A stretch of 64,000 nucleotides of DNA, taken from Hydractinia symbiolongicarpus (lineage: Eukaryota; Cnidaria; Hydrozoa; Anthoathecata; Hydractiniidae). Below, piece after piece: positions 1-12,905 of the stretch. The notes beneath the pieces were generated by a model, which was given only the letters and a program-made list of their open reading frames with translations, was not told the DNA's origin and did not search any database. Numbering within the stretch: position 1 is the first letter of the stretch; each line of letters begins with the position of its first letter. Position numbers and translations under genes: made by a program. The DNA lies in NCBI RefSeq assembly GCF_029227915.1, contig NC_079877.1, positions 26,189,851-26,253,850 on the forward strand, in the 5' to 3' direction.

Positions 1-205
1 AATACATGAAAGATGATTGCAGTCTACAGGCGCGTAGATCGATATGATTATATTAGGAAAAATAATAATGTATAAGTACGAGTTAGTGACTAGTGAATAA
101 ACCGTCTTTTGTATAGCGTCTTTCATATATCGCAGTTCGTGTTTATCGCTACTGTAGTACCATTTTGCGCAGTGATAGACAGACAGACGACGGCTATTAT
201 TATAG
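1..205 (+). repeat. Tail of a GACAGACA-type interspersed repeat
   Basis: The stretch ends with a GACAGACAGACGACGGC run followed by TATTATTATAGA, the same 3' end seen in the next copy. The characteristic 5' start (ACTAGTCG, GCCCGTGG) is not seen here, so this is a partial copy abutting the complete one at 206. The remainder before about 100 is AT-rich with no recognised gene. Confidence 0.5.
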
Positions 206-380
206 ACTAGTCGTTGCCCGTGGAAAAATCCACAGGTTCGCCCGTCCTTTATATTTACCCGTCGCCACAAAGTGGATAAAAATATATCGCATTTGATATT
301 CGTGTTTCCGTAACATCATTTTCTAACTTTGCGGGGGGTCCGCGCAGAGACAGACAGACGACGGCTATTATTATAGAGAT
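206..380 (+). repeat. Interspersed repeat, ACTAGTCG...GACAGACAGAC family
   Basis: It begins ACTAGTCGTTGCCCGTGG, continues with a short hairpin (AAATCCAC around the cap), and ends in GACAGACAGACG plus TATTATTATAG. The same begin/end pair occurs at 8,710, 19,030, 19,511 (reverse) and 49,058, so this is a dispersed family. No coding capacity is visible, so it is non-autonomous. The class (MITE-like or SINE-like) cannot be settled from the sequence alone. Confidence 0.65.
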
Positions 381-385
381 ACAGA

Positions 386-2477
386 AGTTCATCCTAGTGA
401 TAAATCCTGCCCTAATCACGCAGTACAATGGAATAACTATCTAATATCTTCCCTATGTCTTAATTTTGGTCAATTTCATTTATTTTTAACCAATTTTTTC
501 TTGTATTTTAATTTTTTTAATCTTGGACAAATTTCCCGTCATTTTGCGATAATTAACTTGAAAGTATCAGGTATGGATCAATGTGCGAAGAGAGATTAAC
601 TGTACAAACATTTAGTTGAAATGAAAAAAAATAAGATAAATACAATAAGATCTATTAGCACTACGGTTCTCAATATGCAGCTGAAGATTACCACTGGTTT
701 ATTAGGTAAGACAGGGCCGTCAACACAGCAATAAACAAAGGGGACATATGTCATTGACGTAGGAAAACTCGCCACGGTTGGGACTGACCCATCTCGAAAT
801 TTAACCTACTATAAAACCCAAAGAAATACTCTTTCCCCTTTATTTATGTACCTTTGAAGTGTCTTTTGGTATGGGCTTTTTTAACCCTTGTAAGTATGAG
901 GGGGATGGGGGGGCATAAAGTGCCCGCGGGCTGTAACTTTTGTTCAGTTTAGTTTTAAGTGACAACACTTGGCACAGAGAAGCATCAATATGTTGTGACT
1001 TAATTAGTGACAAAATATTTTGGTTGACATGTCATACCAGGAGGTGATGACGTCATAATGAGACAATGGTTGAAGAAAATATGTCTTTTTTGAAAATCCT
1101 ATTTTTTTAATTTTTTTTTAAACTATTTACAGTACTAGTCATTAAAAAAGTAATATAAGAATGTAAGATATTATTGGGAACATTAACAGGTGGTATAAAG
1201 ACAAAGGATTTCTCTAAGGAGAAAATGGAAATCGATCAGAATTTTAAATCTTCAAAATTTTCTTTTTGAAAAATCCATATTTGAGAAACTTAGTGTTAGT
1301 AAGTAGCTGTTATGGAATAAAACTGGGTATATCTATTAGCACTTATGTCAGTAGCTATTTAATCAAGACAATTTCGATTTACATATGACAAATGACCATG
1401 ACGTTATCATATGACAAAAGAAATAGAGACTTAAGAAAATACAAGCATTCCGGTCTGCAAATTACACAGTATGCATGTCAATATTATATAATGATTTTTG
1501 TCACTATCGCATACATAATCACATTGTCATACGACTGGTTAGCTTAAGAGACATTATTTTTTAGCACGACAGCAAAAAAATTGATATGACTACCTGTCAA
1601 TAAAGGACAAAGTGACATTGACAGGACAATTTTTGGAATTTTTTTATTTTATATTTTTCGAAAGTCCAATAAAAGGAAAATTCACTTAATTATTTTTCCC
1701 AGTATTTAAAAAGTTATTACACTTTGACAAAACCGCGGGCATTTTATAGACAAAAAAAATCCGAAAGTTTTTCCGTCCGAAAATTTACGTCTGTATCTAC
1801 CCTCCTACAATCCTGGACAAAAATATTGAGACAAAGACCGTTTTTTCTTCATTTTTTAAATATGGACAAAATTTTCAAACAGTCAATGCCCTGCAGTTGG
1901 CAGGATTCAAAGTCACTGCTTTTGCACACACGTAGGCCAGGCAGACAGCATTGAAAAGTTGTAGTCACCATCTCTAGCATGCTTGCTCACCAAAATAATC
2001 CACGTCGGGGCCCAAGAAGGCCCCAAAATTCGTGAAAAATGGCCATGCTGGCGTCATCAACAAGTAGCACATTTTAGAAATTTGGACTTTACCAAATAAC
2101 CTAAGTCCTCTCTGAACCTTGACAAGTTCATAATGTGTGAATTAATTACAAAATTAGTTGGGATGTGGAACTTCAAAATTAGCTGTCTTGAGTCAACATA
2201 TTACGACCAGGATTGTAGCTTAAACATATCATATAGACATTTCCGATATGCTCAACCTGATTTTTAACAAGACTTTTGTGCAACTTTTGTATTATCTGCC
2301 TTTTCAATAAATAAAGAAAGTCTCTCGTAATACCATTTAGAAAATGTCATTGTTCCACGGCTTTTAAGGCAGATTAACTTTGAAATACGCTCCTATGCTG
2401 TTGTTTTAGTACTAAGTGCAGTATTGAGCGGTATCAGGATCTATTGTAGCAGTACGAAAAATCTTGTTGTTATTTAT
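386..2477. other. Gene-free AT-rich stretch
   Basis: Only short ORFs without recognisable motifs occur. G-runs near 900-915 and scattered poly-A/T tracts are the only local features. No gene, RNA or complete mobile element was recognised. Confidence 0.6.
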
Positions 2478-2730
2478 GGTAGCCTTATGGTAAAGCGTTT
2501 GCTTATAGTGCAGGAGGTCTTGGATTCAAATACCGACCGAGTAATGCCTGAGACTATAAAGAATGAATCTATCCCTTTTGCTTAGCGCTCAGCATGAAAA
2601 TAGGATTGACATCTCAGGCGTTTGTCTAGTTGAGTGATTGCTGTACTTGCACGACTTTCGTAGCTCGGAGCTTTAAATGCACTAGGGCTTCCTTCGTAGG
2701 ATTAATTAATTATTATAATTATTAATATTT
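2478..2730 (+). mobile_element. tRNA-derived SINE (candidate)
   Basis: A tRNA-like head starts with GGTAGCCTTATGGTAAAGCG (box A-like) and continues to GGATTCAAATACC (box B-like), with spacing typical of a Pol III internal promoter. A roughly 180-bp body follows, containing TAGCTCGGAGC, and it ends in an AT-rich TTAATTAATTATTAT tail. No cloverleaf with intact acceptor stem is evident, so this is a SINE rather than a functional tRNA. No target-site duplication was identified. Confidence 0.55.
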
Positions 2731-5700
2731 TCAATAATAGTTGTGAACAGAATTCTTTTGTTAAAGGAGATAGAGAAACCTCTTTGTTTCACAATTTGTG
2801 GTCATATTCTGTGTTCAGTTAGTTTCCCAGTGACATCTATAACGAGAAACAACCTCGTGCCCAGGGGCTTTTTTCCTAAACTCTGGGGACAAGCATGCAA
2901 CTAAAGATAGCGATAACTTATTTAACAACTTTATTGACCTAAAATTTTATAAAACCGAATTATTTTTTGCATTTCAGAAGTGTCCGCTAAGGCGAGGTGG
3001 GGTAATTCTCCGTCTCCTTTATTAAAGTCTCTATATCTAATTTTTGTTCCATATAGAAAATGAATCTTGAAAGATCACTCTGAATTTGCAAGTCCAGTCC
3101 AGTCCTGTCAATTCTTTTGGTTGTTGTTCTGAGCAATATGCTATCAATCGATATAAGTATTAAACACTTCCATAAAAAGCGTTGTTGGCGTAGGTTTTTT
3201 TATGTCGAGCACCACAAATATGGTGACTTCTACTCCAAATGATTCTAGTAAATGTGTGCACGAATCACAAAAGTTAATTTTGCTTTACTGGGCCTGAATA
3301 TAAATACTAAAATAATGATATACCTTTTTCTACCCTAAATGAGTAAAAAAAGGGGGAACAACTCGACACCGCTTTTGAATTATTTTTTTTAAATTTTTCG
3401 GTCCTTTTTTTACGCCGGCCCTTATTACCCCGACCTTAATTCCGCCACCTTCAAAAAATTAACACTAGTTTAGGGCCAGTGTTAAAAGGGCAGAAAAGGT
3501 ATAATGGGCATATTGTGCAACCGCACTATTCCAAATAGCCAAAGAATTACTGTGTTCCTAGAAAAATTCGCAACAACACGTAAAAAGTATTTAAAGTAAG
3601 CGACAAACTAACACCTTGAACCCCTCCAAGCTCACCACTTATAGAGAAAAAGTTAGTTTGGAAACGTTTTAATAAAGTTAATATACCACAGACAGGGCTA
3701 GGAGCACCATTTCAACACGTTTTTTAGAGGTTAAACACCAATATGTGAAGGAATTAGAAATTAGAAAAGAAACAACAGAAAGTTACACATTTTTGCATTT
3801 TTCCGTATGACACAAATAATTCTTTGTAAGAAAACCACCAAGAAACTGGACTGGGCTATCGAGTCAAACTAACACAAGGTAAAATTTGTCTAATAAAATG
3901 CTTTACTCGTGCCCATACTATGTTTTATAAAAGCCGTTAATGTGAAGGCTTTCTATCCTGCAGCGTTAGAAATTAAAATTGAATAAATTATCCAATAATG
4001 CTCCGATCCATTTGATCTCGTACCCGATCCATCCGATCTCGTACCCGTTTTTTTTTTTGTTTTGTTTTCTTTTACTTAAGGCTTAGCAAGTGGCCGGAAG
4101 TTTTTAAATTACCCAATTTAGGCATAATAAAATATCTTAGATTAATGATTTAACGCATAGCTTTAAACCTGTCTCGTGTAATCAAGTTAGTTAGTCTAGT
4201 TAACCAATCTTTATTTGAATATATCGAATTCAGTTTCTCTTAAACGGAAGCTTAGACAAGCAAAGTTATGTCAGAGCAAATCCCAAAAGTTCAAATTCAC
4301 AGATGAAGACAAATTAATTTAGCAGAGAAAACCCCGAATTAAAATCAAGCTATGAGCACAAAGCCAGCGTGGTCACTATCCTCTATAATAGCATAAGAAA
4401 AATAATTATATTTGTTCGGGTGAGTTAGGCCATTTGCGCTCAAAACAAAAGTATTCCCGATAATAACCACGCCAGTAAACAACAACAGGAGTAACCAATA
4501 AAAACACAGTACGTATTCTGACTGCAAAAAATTCCTTTGTGACCCAGCGTAATCTCTTCCACCTTAACTTTTCTGATTTCCCGTTGTTAAAAAAAAATGA
4601 TGATGGGTCTCCCGTGTAGTGTTGGTATATTTGTGATTCGGTTAGCTGCTGTTTCCCCCCTTGTAAACTACTAATTAAAGCTTGTCGTGAAGAGCATATG
4701 TTCTATTACCGAAATGTCTGTTAAATCTGAAAAAAAGTGTAGCTTGCCCTCATTTTTAAGTGAACGAAAGATCATACCAAAACACACCAAAAAAGTATTA
4801 GGGAAGATTAAAGGTGTGACAAACAAAAATCTATTTTAGGGGTAGCCACAAAATAGATATTAAACGAGAGAAGAAACAAAAACTGAAAAATGTATCACAA
4901 TATAACGGATAAATGACTGTGTGTGTGTTTTATTATAATTATCTCCAGGTTTTGTTGCATATGTCAAACTTGGCAGTGTTTTCTTGATGTCAAAAAGCCA
5001 AAAGCCCCTGGGGACAAGGTTGTGTGTTTCATAGCTAAATATTCATGGCTAGGTATTTCAAAATAAGATTTTAGTTAAACTTAGATACAGTAAACAATAG
5101 CTAATTTGTAGCGCAAGCATTGCTCTTTGATCCGTCAAATCCATGGGGAGGGGCAAAATGTCTGGGAAAATTATGACGAAGGAGACAATATTTGTTAGCA
5201 CTCTGGAGGAAAATTTAGATACAAAAATTTAAAATACGTTATCCTGTCATATATTTGAGAACCTGCGAAAAGTCTGAAACTGTGGAATATAAATTTGGAA
5301 TAAGAAAATCTCTTACAAACAATTTAAATATTTGAAATTACTTGAGAAAAGCAGGAACTTTGAAAATGCTAATATTTAAAATAAGAGAAGATTTTTGTCT
5401 GACATCTGTTAGCCACCGAAACTCAGCGAGACAACAGACGTTACGTCACACCAATTTCTTTTAACTGTTCTGAAGATAACTAAAAAAAATGTCACCAAAT
5501 GTGACCATTTTTCAACCCCTAAACGGTATTCTTCAAATGTTATTACAAAAAATAGCAAAAGGTTTCTTTTTTAAATCATTCTCTTAGAAAAACGTCTATA
5601 GAGGAAACTTGTTAGAACAGACACAATGGGAACATTTCCTTTAAAAATCACCTCTCTAGCTATAGACATCATTTTATCGGTAAATAAAAAGACACGAAAA

Positions 5701-6172
5701 ATAAATTACTTGTGTTTTTGTGACACATTTGTCTACTTTCACATCAATGCATCGATCAAGTTTATCAACAAGTAACCCTAACAGGTGTACAAGGCTTTCA
5801 CGCGTTTCATCCTCATTTCAAAAGCACTTCAAGCCCTGGGAACGAGGTTGCAGGTATTAAAGTAAAGGGAGCAATTTGTACGAGTTTGATAAGGTCATTA
5901 CGCATAGCTAATGACGCGAAAAATATTAGGATTACATCTATAAGTATGTTGTGTCCGAAAAAGTCCGAACCTCCATATAGAGGGACATCTGGTTATAGCG
6001 CACACTTTCAAGGACCGTGTTATGAGGTGGTGGCTAGAGCCAGGCTGGACTCTGTAGTTTGGGCAGAATTTTGACCAAAGAAGATTTTCAAGCTTTACTT
6101 TACAAGGATAACAAAAACAACTTATTATGAAAAAAAAAATTAAAACACAAAGTATTCTTTGATTGACGACAG
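2731..6172. other. Gene-free stretch with fragments of the AACCTCG foldback family
   Basis: No host gene was recognised. Single ends of the CAACCTCG/CGAGGTTG family occur at about 2,853-2,900, 5,004-5,023 and 5,828-5,850, each next to a CCCAGGG or CCCTGGG block; they look like degraded single copies. The rest is AT-rich with short random ORFs. Confidence 0.5.
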
Positions 6173-6255
6173 CAATCTCGTCCCCAAAGCTTCTTTTCAA
6201 TTTCTGGATATTCTACATATTAGAAAGCGAAACGGAAGCCCTGGGAACGAGATTG
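6173..6255. mobile_element. Foldback MITE, CAATCTCG/CGAGATTG copy
   Basis: An 83-bp inverted-repeat unit running from CAATCTCGTCCCC to GGGAACGAGATTG. Nine-base flanks TGACGACAG (left) and TTTCGACAG (right) agree at seven positions, consistent with a decayed 9-bp target-site duplication. It is an older member of the family seen intact at 6,651 and 45,749. Confidence 0.65.
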
Positions 6256-6650
6256 TTTCGACAGGTAAAGATTTTTAATCTTTCTTATAATTGTTGACAA
6301 CAAACAAACAAAGTTAAACATATAAAAATTATTTGATAATGTAAATAAAAAAGTTGTAAAACGTATATGAAAATTTCATTATAATCGAATAAAAAAATAT
6401 TAAATATTTTTTCGACGATATTCTATTTTTATATGGTCCGATATAAAGGGAGCGTTTATAGTATGAAATTTCATTTCGTGCAAATAATTGTCCGTCTTAT
6501 TGAGTGTCCACTTTATGACTGTCCGTTTTAAAGAGACTTTTTTATAAGAGTTTAAATAGCCTAATAAAGATTTATCCGTTCCAAGTACCACATCTGTCGT
6601 GATTCCACTCCATGTAGTTTATAAACACCTAGATATATGTATATAAGGAC

Positions 6651-6725
6651 CAACCTCGATCCCAGGGCCTGTAGCGTTTTTGATACGAGGATGAAAAAAC
6701 GCTACAGGCCCTGGGATCGAGGTTG
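6651..6725. mobile_element. Foldback MITE with perfect 9-bp target-site duplication
   Basis: A 75-bp near-perfect palindrome: CAACCTCGATCCCAGGGC and the following AAACGC-type stem are repeated in inverse at the right end, ending in GCCCTGGGATCGAGGTTG. Both flanks are exactly TATAAGGAC (6,642-6,650 and 6,726-6,734). A 9-bp duplication is characteristic of Mutator-like elements, but no transposase of that type is in the window, so the superfamily is inferred. There is no coding capacity. Confidence 0.85.
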
Positions 6726-7224
6726 TATAAGGACCTGAGAGGATGATAGCTGTTTCACGGGGTGCTTCTTTTTATTTTCTTGAAATATAAATAAGGCTGG
6801 TTAAAAGTTATGGATAGGGCTGGTATATTTGCCGCGCTTAAGGCAATGAATTTCAACAAAAACTAAAGTCAACCCGTCAATCATTTTAAGATTAGGCACT
6901 AGGTTGCCGGATGAAACACAGCTAATTTTATTGGCTGTTAATTAATTACTGCATAAATTATGTGTTTTAAAATTTTCAGGGGTAACAGCGTTAGAGTGTG
7001 ATGCTGATAAATATAAAAATTCGTGTTAAATTAGTTTATTCTCACTTCGTAAAGGATCAATATTGAACTTTATAACAAAATAAGGAAGCAGAAGTATTAT
7101 GAAGGTCCGTATACGACCAAACCTTTTCGATCCAGTAAAAAGTTGCAAATCCCCCAGAATGGCATAAATTAGGCAGCTTTCTGTATCTGCTACTACTGCG
7201 CATGCACAAACGAACAAAAATCAA

Positions 7225-7337
7225 ATTCAACATGGCGGGTAAACACGGAGACGACGGATTTCACGAAACGATTTTGCATGGCGATTCTCATGTGATGGTT
7301 CTTTCAAACATATAGAACCATTGGTTAAAGAAGCAAA
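7225..7337 (+). other. Possible 5' non-coding exon of the ENT-bromodomain gene
   Basis: A local patch of higher GC with several CpGs follows the AT-rich DNA. It contains an ATG in good context (AACATGGCGGG, ATG at 7,232) opening a 27-codon ORF that stops at TAG, and a plausible donor, GCAAAG|GTTAGC, at 7,338. The acceptor directly before the start exon of the downstream gene (13,421) needs an upstream exon, and this patch is a candidate 6 kb away. If real, the ATG would be an upstream ORF. Only transcript data can confirm it. Confidence 0.25.
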
Positions 7338-7423
7338 GGTTAGCTGATTTAAAGTTCTGGGAGCCTTAAGATTATTTACCAGTGCCCCTTTTTATGGATG
7401 TTTTAACGAAGTATTTGTTTAGC

Positions 7424-7450
7424 TAGGTAGCTAGCTAGCTAGCTAGCTAC
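7424..7450. repeat. AGCT tetranucleotide microsatellite
   Basis: Consecutive AGCT units, slightly interrupted at the left by AGGT. Confidence 0.8.
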
Positions 7451-8709
7451 TGAAATTTTTTGATCAAATCTGTTTCAAACTCTGTAGCTGTGCTTAAGGA
7501 GATATAATTTTTAGTTTTCTTTATTTTTTTTAAAAATTTTTAGCCTTTTTTTAATTTTAAAGCATGTTCTAGCTATAGCTGTGTAGCTAGCTTATCTATG
7601 ACTTGTTTGGTGGCTTTCAAAATTTTATAGTTTGTTCTAACATTGGGCAGAAGAAAATTTGATCTATGTCTCCAGTCATAGACATATTCAAATGCAGACA
7701 GCAGAAAAAATTAATTCAAATTTTGTACATTTAGGTAGCTAGAGGGAAATTTACGCATGTCTGTTTGTCTATACGGCACAGTTATAGCTAGTTTGGTGAT
7801 TAAAAATCAGTGCCCAACACAAAGTGTTGGAGTTTTAGTATTTCTATATTACTAAGTACATGGCTACAGAAATTCGAAATTTTTGAAGTTACTTACTTTG
7901 ACAGTAATAAGATGCTGATAATAAATAACTAACAAAACAGAAATTTTTAGCTACACAAAAAAACTCTGTTGTAAATACAATATAACATTGGCAAAAAATT
8001 GCTGATGCAAACAAATTCAAAGTTAAATTTCTCTCGACCTTAACTAAGCTAGCTAACAATCCATCAGGTGCTGGAACTTCAAACTATGCCTTTTTTTCCT
8101 TTTAATGTTCTCTATATCAGACAGATTTTTCCCCTTGTATAAATCAGTGGTCTATAATAAAATTCACAGCATATTTTAAATTATATGGCGAAACCTAAAA
8201 ATAATATATAGCTAATAAGGCTGATACGTTCACAGCTTAGGGGCTGTTAAAAAGTACTACCTGCTATTAACTTCCAATATCCAAGTTGAAAAATCATCTT
8301 TCAAATAAAAAAACCTGATAAATAATAATATATAATACAGCTTAAATATGTTTCTGTTACTATCATTGCTATAAACACTATTGTTTTTACATTCAGTTGT
8401 ATATCATTAATAATATTTCATTGCTATATAGTCACAAGTAAAAGCAAAAAAAAAGAGTAAAAGCAAACCAATTTAATAGACTTGCACAAGTTCGGGAAGC
8501 CCTAGTCTTTTAGCTAAATCATTTTTGTCCATTTTTAGGCATGTGGTTTAAAAAATATATATGATAAACTAGTCTGTCGCGGAAAGCTTGCAAATAATTT
8601 TTGTGCATCTGAACAGGTCTGACTTTTATTCAGGTGGAGAAATTGTATGATTATGTAAGACATATAGTAGTTTAGTAGACTCTAAATTTGGCATCCCTAA
8701 AGTCTTAAT

Positions 8710-8804
8710 ACTAGTCGGTGGCCCATGGAAAATCCATGGCTTGCCTGTTTTTTATACATTTTGCGTGACAGACAGACAGACGTATACAGTATTATAATAT
8801 AGAT
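8710..8804 (+). repeat. Interspersed repeat, ACTAGTCG...GACAGACAGAC family (short copy)
   Basis: Starts ACTAGTCGGTGGCCCATGG, has the internal AAATCCATGG hairpin half, and ends GACAGACAGACG...TATTATAATATAGAT. At 95 bp it is the shortest complete copy in the window, implying an internal deletion relative to the copies at 206 and 19,030. Confidence 0.65.
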
Positions 8805-9052
8805 GTTTCAACATATTTTTTCATTATTATTTACCTATCATTTTTAAGATTCAAGATGGAAATAAAGAAGAGTAACTATGTACTGCACCAGCTAAAAAAT
8901 TTAAGGGAAAAATAAAAATATCTAGTTGTGCTTAAATTGTTAATTATACATATTGTGAAAATAAACCGTGCTTAATGTCTTGACAATCTCTCCACAACAC
9001 TTTCTATATTGTGATTTTTTTTAAATTTTTGAGCCTTGGTTCTTGTCAAACT

Positions 9053-9073
9053 AGATAGATAGATAGATAGATG
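9053..9073. repeat. GATA microsatellite
   Basis: Five consecutive GATA-type units (AGATAGATAGAT...). Confidence 0.85.
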
Positions 9074-9129
9074 TGCATATTTTACATGGCTAGCCTCACA
9101 AATATTGAGGGGTATACCCTGTCTATTAT

Positions 9130-9410
9130 TTTCCGGAGGGGCCATGGCTTAGATGGGGAGTCCTAGAGTATTTAATGATCACTTTTAGCTATGCAGACCC
9201 AATTAGGGGCCACGCTCTACTAGACAACTTCCTGCAACACCCAACGGCCCACACAGTGTGCCATCTCCCCAATTTCCCGTACATGGCTTGGGTTAACCCG
9301 GGGCTATGGAAACATTCACTCGCCCATACTGAATTGCCACCAAGGGAAATCGAACCCTGGACTTCCGCACAAAGTGCGAGAGTTATAACCACTAAACTAC
9401 AACGCCATAA
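9130..9410 (-). mobile_element. tRNA-derived SINE, minus strand
   Basis: Read on the minus strand from 9,410, the head contains TGTAGTTTAGTGGTTATAAC (box A, 9,388-9,402 region) and CCAGGGTTCGATTTCCC (box B, 9,344-9,361) with tRNA-like spacing and a CTCTCGCACTTTGTGCGGAAG anticodon-arm-like segment between. A GC-rich body of about 210 bp follows. GC content is strikingly above the surroundings, typical of a younger insertion. The longer ORFs on both strands here are by-products of this GC-rich body. Confidence 0.75.
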
Positions 9411-9429
9411 ACCACAGTCGCTGCAATGA

Positions 9430-12090
9430 CAGTGTTGATTTTAATTTTTCTAATTGGTAACTTACTAAGTGATACGATATAAGTCTGTGGGAATGTACAC
9501 AATTGCATTCTGAATGAACGAAGAGAGGGAATGCTAAATATAAATAGAATGCAAGAGTAATTTTATTTATCATGTGTTAAAGTAAATATCTTTTACAGGG
9601 GGGGGACTTTATGTACGCTATCAGATGTCAACAAAGTATGTACTAACTAAGTGGGCTTTTGCTTAATAATGATAGTGACATTATTGTAATTATCAATTTT
9701 TGGTGACAAAATTTGGGCAAAAAAATAAAACACTTTGCCATGTTTTTAAGGTATGTAACGTAATTATATTTTTTTAAACTAACAATTTTTGGAATCCATA
9801 GAATTTTATTTACAGATTTACTTTTTGAAGATGAACATATATATGTCAATTGTTCAATTGAATTGTTAAAGAGAAATTTACAATATCTAATGACAATTTT
9901 TTTATCTTATAACAACATGGTGAGAAAAACTATTTCTATTTGTTTGGTAAAAAAACTATGGCATGATACTATTTTAAATCCTTGAATGACTTTTGCAAAG
10001 CTAAACACACACAGACGTGTATGTGGTATACATCACAAATTGATAACATTTTTCAGCAAAAGCAGAAGATAACTGTTCAATTCAGGGCTTGAAAATAAGT
10101 GACGGAAGTTTAATTTTTCATTGTTATTGTTTTCCTTATGCTCAAAACAAATGACAATAAATGACACACATTTAAAAAAAAGAAAATCCCAATACTCTGT
10201 AACTTCTCTTCTCTTAACAAAAGTACGCAATCACATATATACATACCTAACCTTACTTTACTTGTGCGTTTTAATTTTGTTCTTTAAATTACGTTTTCTA
10301 CACTCTGTCTAAAACACTATACTTGAGATCATTTTTTCTTTTGTGTTGAAATTTATTATAATCTATTTATATCTTTGCAATCACATTGGAAATATTGAAA
10401 TGATTTTCTTCTGGGAGCAGAGCAGTATCGCAGGTATTCTTTAGATGTTATTGAAAAAACATTAAAGCACAAGAAACTATATCTTCCCCATCACTCCCAC
10501 TCATTTTATTATACACATGATTGCACAAGATAAAAATGGTTAATAAACTTATAAAAGCATAAGAAAAGAATCTCATTCTTATTTTGTTTTTGTTTTTATA
10601 CCAAGAAAACTTTACATATGAAAGATCAGATAATTATTAATGGCATGTCTTTCTTTCTTTTTTTCTTTCTTTGTTTTTATTTATTTATTTTTATTTATTA
10701 AGTTTTTCATCTTTATTATTAGAATACTTATTGTGATCTATTTAAATTAAAAGAATAAGCAAATTTGTAAAATTTTTTTAATTACATACATGAAAAAGTT
10801 TCAGCATGAGTCTCAGGGCCAGTTGTTCTTACATTGGATTTCAAGACTATCTGTTCACATGATATTATACGTCAGACATATGTATAACTTCAGTCTTTAA
10901 AATGTTTCGCCATTTATCAGGTTGTTTTGAATAGTTTCATTCATGATTCCTTTGCTCTTCCTCTTTTCTTCTCTCACTCTGGTCCATTTGTTTGGTCTTT
11001 CCACATGTCCAAACCATTGCATGTAGTTAACTCTCAGAACGGTGTGAAAAAATTTGTAACTACTTAAGAAACAAACAGTAGTTGTGAGAAATAAATCACT
11101 GAAAGTGTTGCATGGTGTCTAAAAATGACAACGCTGATGAAAAGCATTACTTTATGTAATCAAATTCCGTTATTGTCTTTTAACTTATTTAATTTTTTCC
11201 AAAAAGACACTTATAGCAGTGCTTAAAATAATGTTTTTAAACCTAACAATTATAAGATTGTTTATTTTAGAATCTGGCAATCATGCTTTCATAAAAAATG
11301 TGATGACCAAGCACCCCGGTGGTGGTAAACATGTATTCTCTTACTTTAGAACTCTCCCTTTGGATCTTACTGGTTCTTCAGATTTTTTTATATTTATCTA
11401 TATAAGATATATGTAATAATTAACTTTTTTTTTCGATTTTTGTTTTACCATTGAAGGTGACCTTAATGCAGGCTGTCGCACATTTTTGCTAATTTAGAGG
11501 GCTGATGTTAGTTTGTGATATTTTTCTAAACATTCTAAGCCAAGTTAAATTTAAAAGCTTTACTTACTCCTACTTCAAGTTTAACATTTGTTTTCTACAT
11601 TAACAAAGCTTGATTGTTGATCATGTTTATGGCCTGGCTGGATTGCAAATCGGTCTTGGGAAATATCAATTTTTTTATATTTTCTAACCGTCTTTTTCAT
11701 GTTCCTACTTTTGGAAATTTGCCAGGCACTTCAAAAATGTCTGAATGTTCTTTGGCCAATAATTTTTTCATACTGAATTAGTCCATACTGTCAGAGTAGG
11801 CGGGTTTGCAGAATACCGACAACAGATTAGCCCCAGACAACTGAGAATCTCACTCTTTGGAACCCTTCCAGATGACTTTATTAATTATACCTACTTCAGC
11901 ATTGCATTGTTGTTTCTTTTGATTGCCACAAGTCTTCCATATTAACTGGCCAGGTTTCACTTGTGTACAAAAGTTGTATATGTGTCTATGAACCTCCAGA
12001 GATAGACCTCCAGTTATTAGAATGGGAAGTAGTTCCCTAAAAAATTTCCGTACTTAGTGTACTTGAGCAGTGTCACAACAACCCCCAGAC
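9430..12090. other. Gene-free AT-rich stretch
   Basis: CT-rich and TTTA-rich simple sequence occurs at 10,640-10,700. ORFs are short and without motifs. No mobile-element ends were recognised. Confidence 0.55.
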
Positions 12091-12096
12091 CATTCC

Positions 12097-12905
12097 TTGA
12101 GACGAGTGCGATCGCACGCGCACACACCCGCACACTGGTAAAAAGATTTACGAGTGCTTTTTATCGCACTCGTGAAATTTTTCTTTTTCTAAAATATTAT
12201 AAAGCAATGAAAAAGGCTATTACACTGATTACATAACATTCATTTCTTCGTGATGGATTTGTTTAAAAAGTATAGAGAACATTAAATTTGGCCCCTTTCC
12301 TTCATGCTGACACTCTTATGCTTGGCTAGTGCATTACACTGAGACTTGAACGAAAGACGGAAGACCATTTGGAACCATGCCACGAGTCAGTCCGACCTTC
12401 ATTGTCACAGAGAATACTGCGAGAAGAGTGCCCACTCATGCAAGTTAAATATAACCAGAACATGGGAGAGGTTAGGTGTCCTGTACCTTAATACAGCTTT
12501 CGGACGAATGTTCTCGTGATTTAATACCAAAGAAAAAACATGTTGAATAGAATATAAAAAATCTTTTTAAAAGGGGAAAGAGAAATCAAAAATGTCTAGA
12601 AGCATATTTAATGCCAAAAACATATAGCGACTCTGCCAACACATCATCGCGTTTAACGTTGTTTCAGCCTTGCACTTGTGTTTAATACGTTTTACCATGG
12701 TTTTACAAAATTCATTTCTTTACAGCTTAATTAACATATAACGTTTAAACGAATAACGTTTATAACGAATATTTGCAAGTGTGAATCACACTTGCAAATA
12801 TTCACATCGCACTTGTAAATTTTGCTTACAAGTGCGATTTTTTGCACACCATAGCACTCGTAATTTTTTTAGTGGGTGCTTTTTGTAGCTCTGGCATAGT
12901 TTCAT
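12097..12905. repeat. Candidate MITE with iterated GCACTCGTAA / GCACTTGTAA motifs
   Basis: Both ends of this 0.8-kb stretch carry the same words in opposite orientation. The left end has ACGAGTGCGATCGCAC and the hairpin ACGAGTGC...GCACTCGT (12,150-12,175). The right end has CGCACTTGTAA, TTACAAGTGCGA and GCACTCGTAA (12,809-12,875). The GC-rich ends contrast with an AT-rich centre. No transposase and no unambiguous duplication were found, so this is a candidate non-autonomous element. Confidence 0.4.
12767..12803. repeat. Perfect 37-bp palindrome
   Basis: Arms of 18 bp (GAATATTTGCAAGTGTGA and its exact complement) are separated by a single A. It lies inside the candidate inverted-repeat element above and contains its AAGTGTGA/TCACACTT word. 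Confidence 0.9.

Noticed and set aside
2853-5023. A 2.2-kb transposon bounded by CAACCTCG... and ...CAAGGTTG
   Set aside because: The two ends match over about 23 bp, but the 9-base flanks do not (AACGAGAAA against TGTGTTTCA) and the interior has nothing coherent. Two separate degraded foldback copies are more likely.
9175-9429. 84- and 67-codon ORFs on both strands
   Set aside because: They coincide with the GC-rich body of a tRNA-derived SINE.
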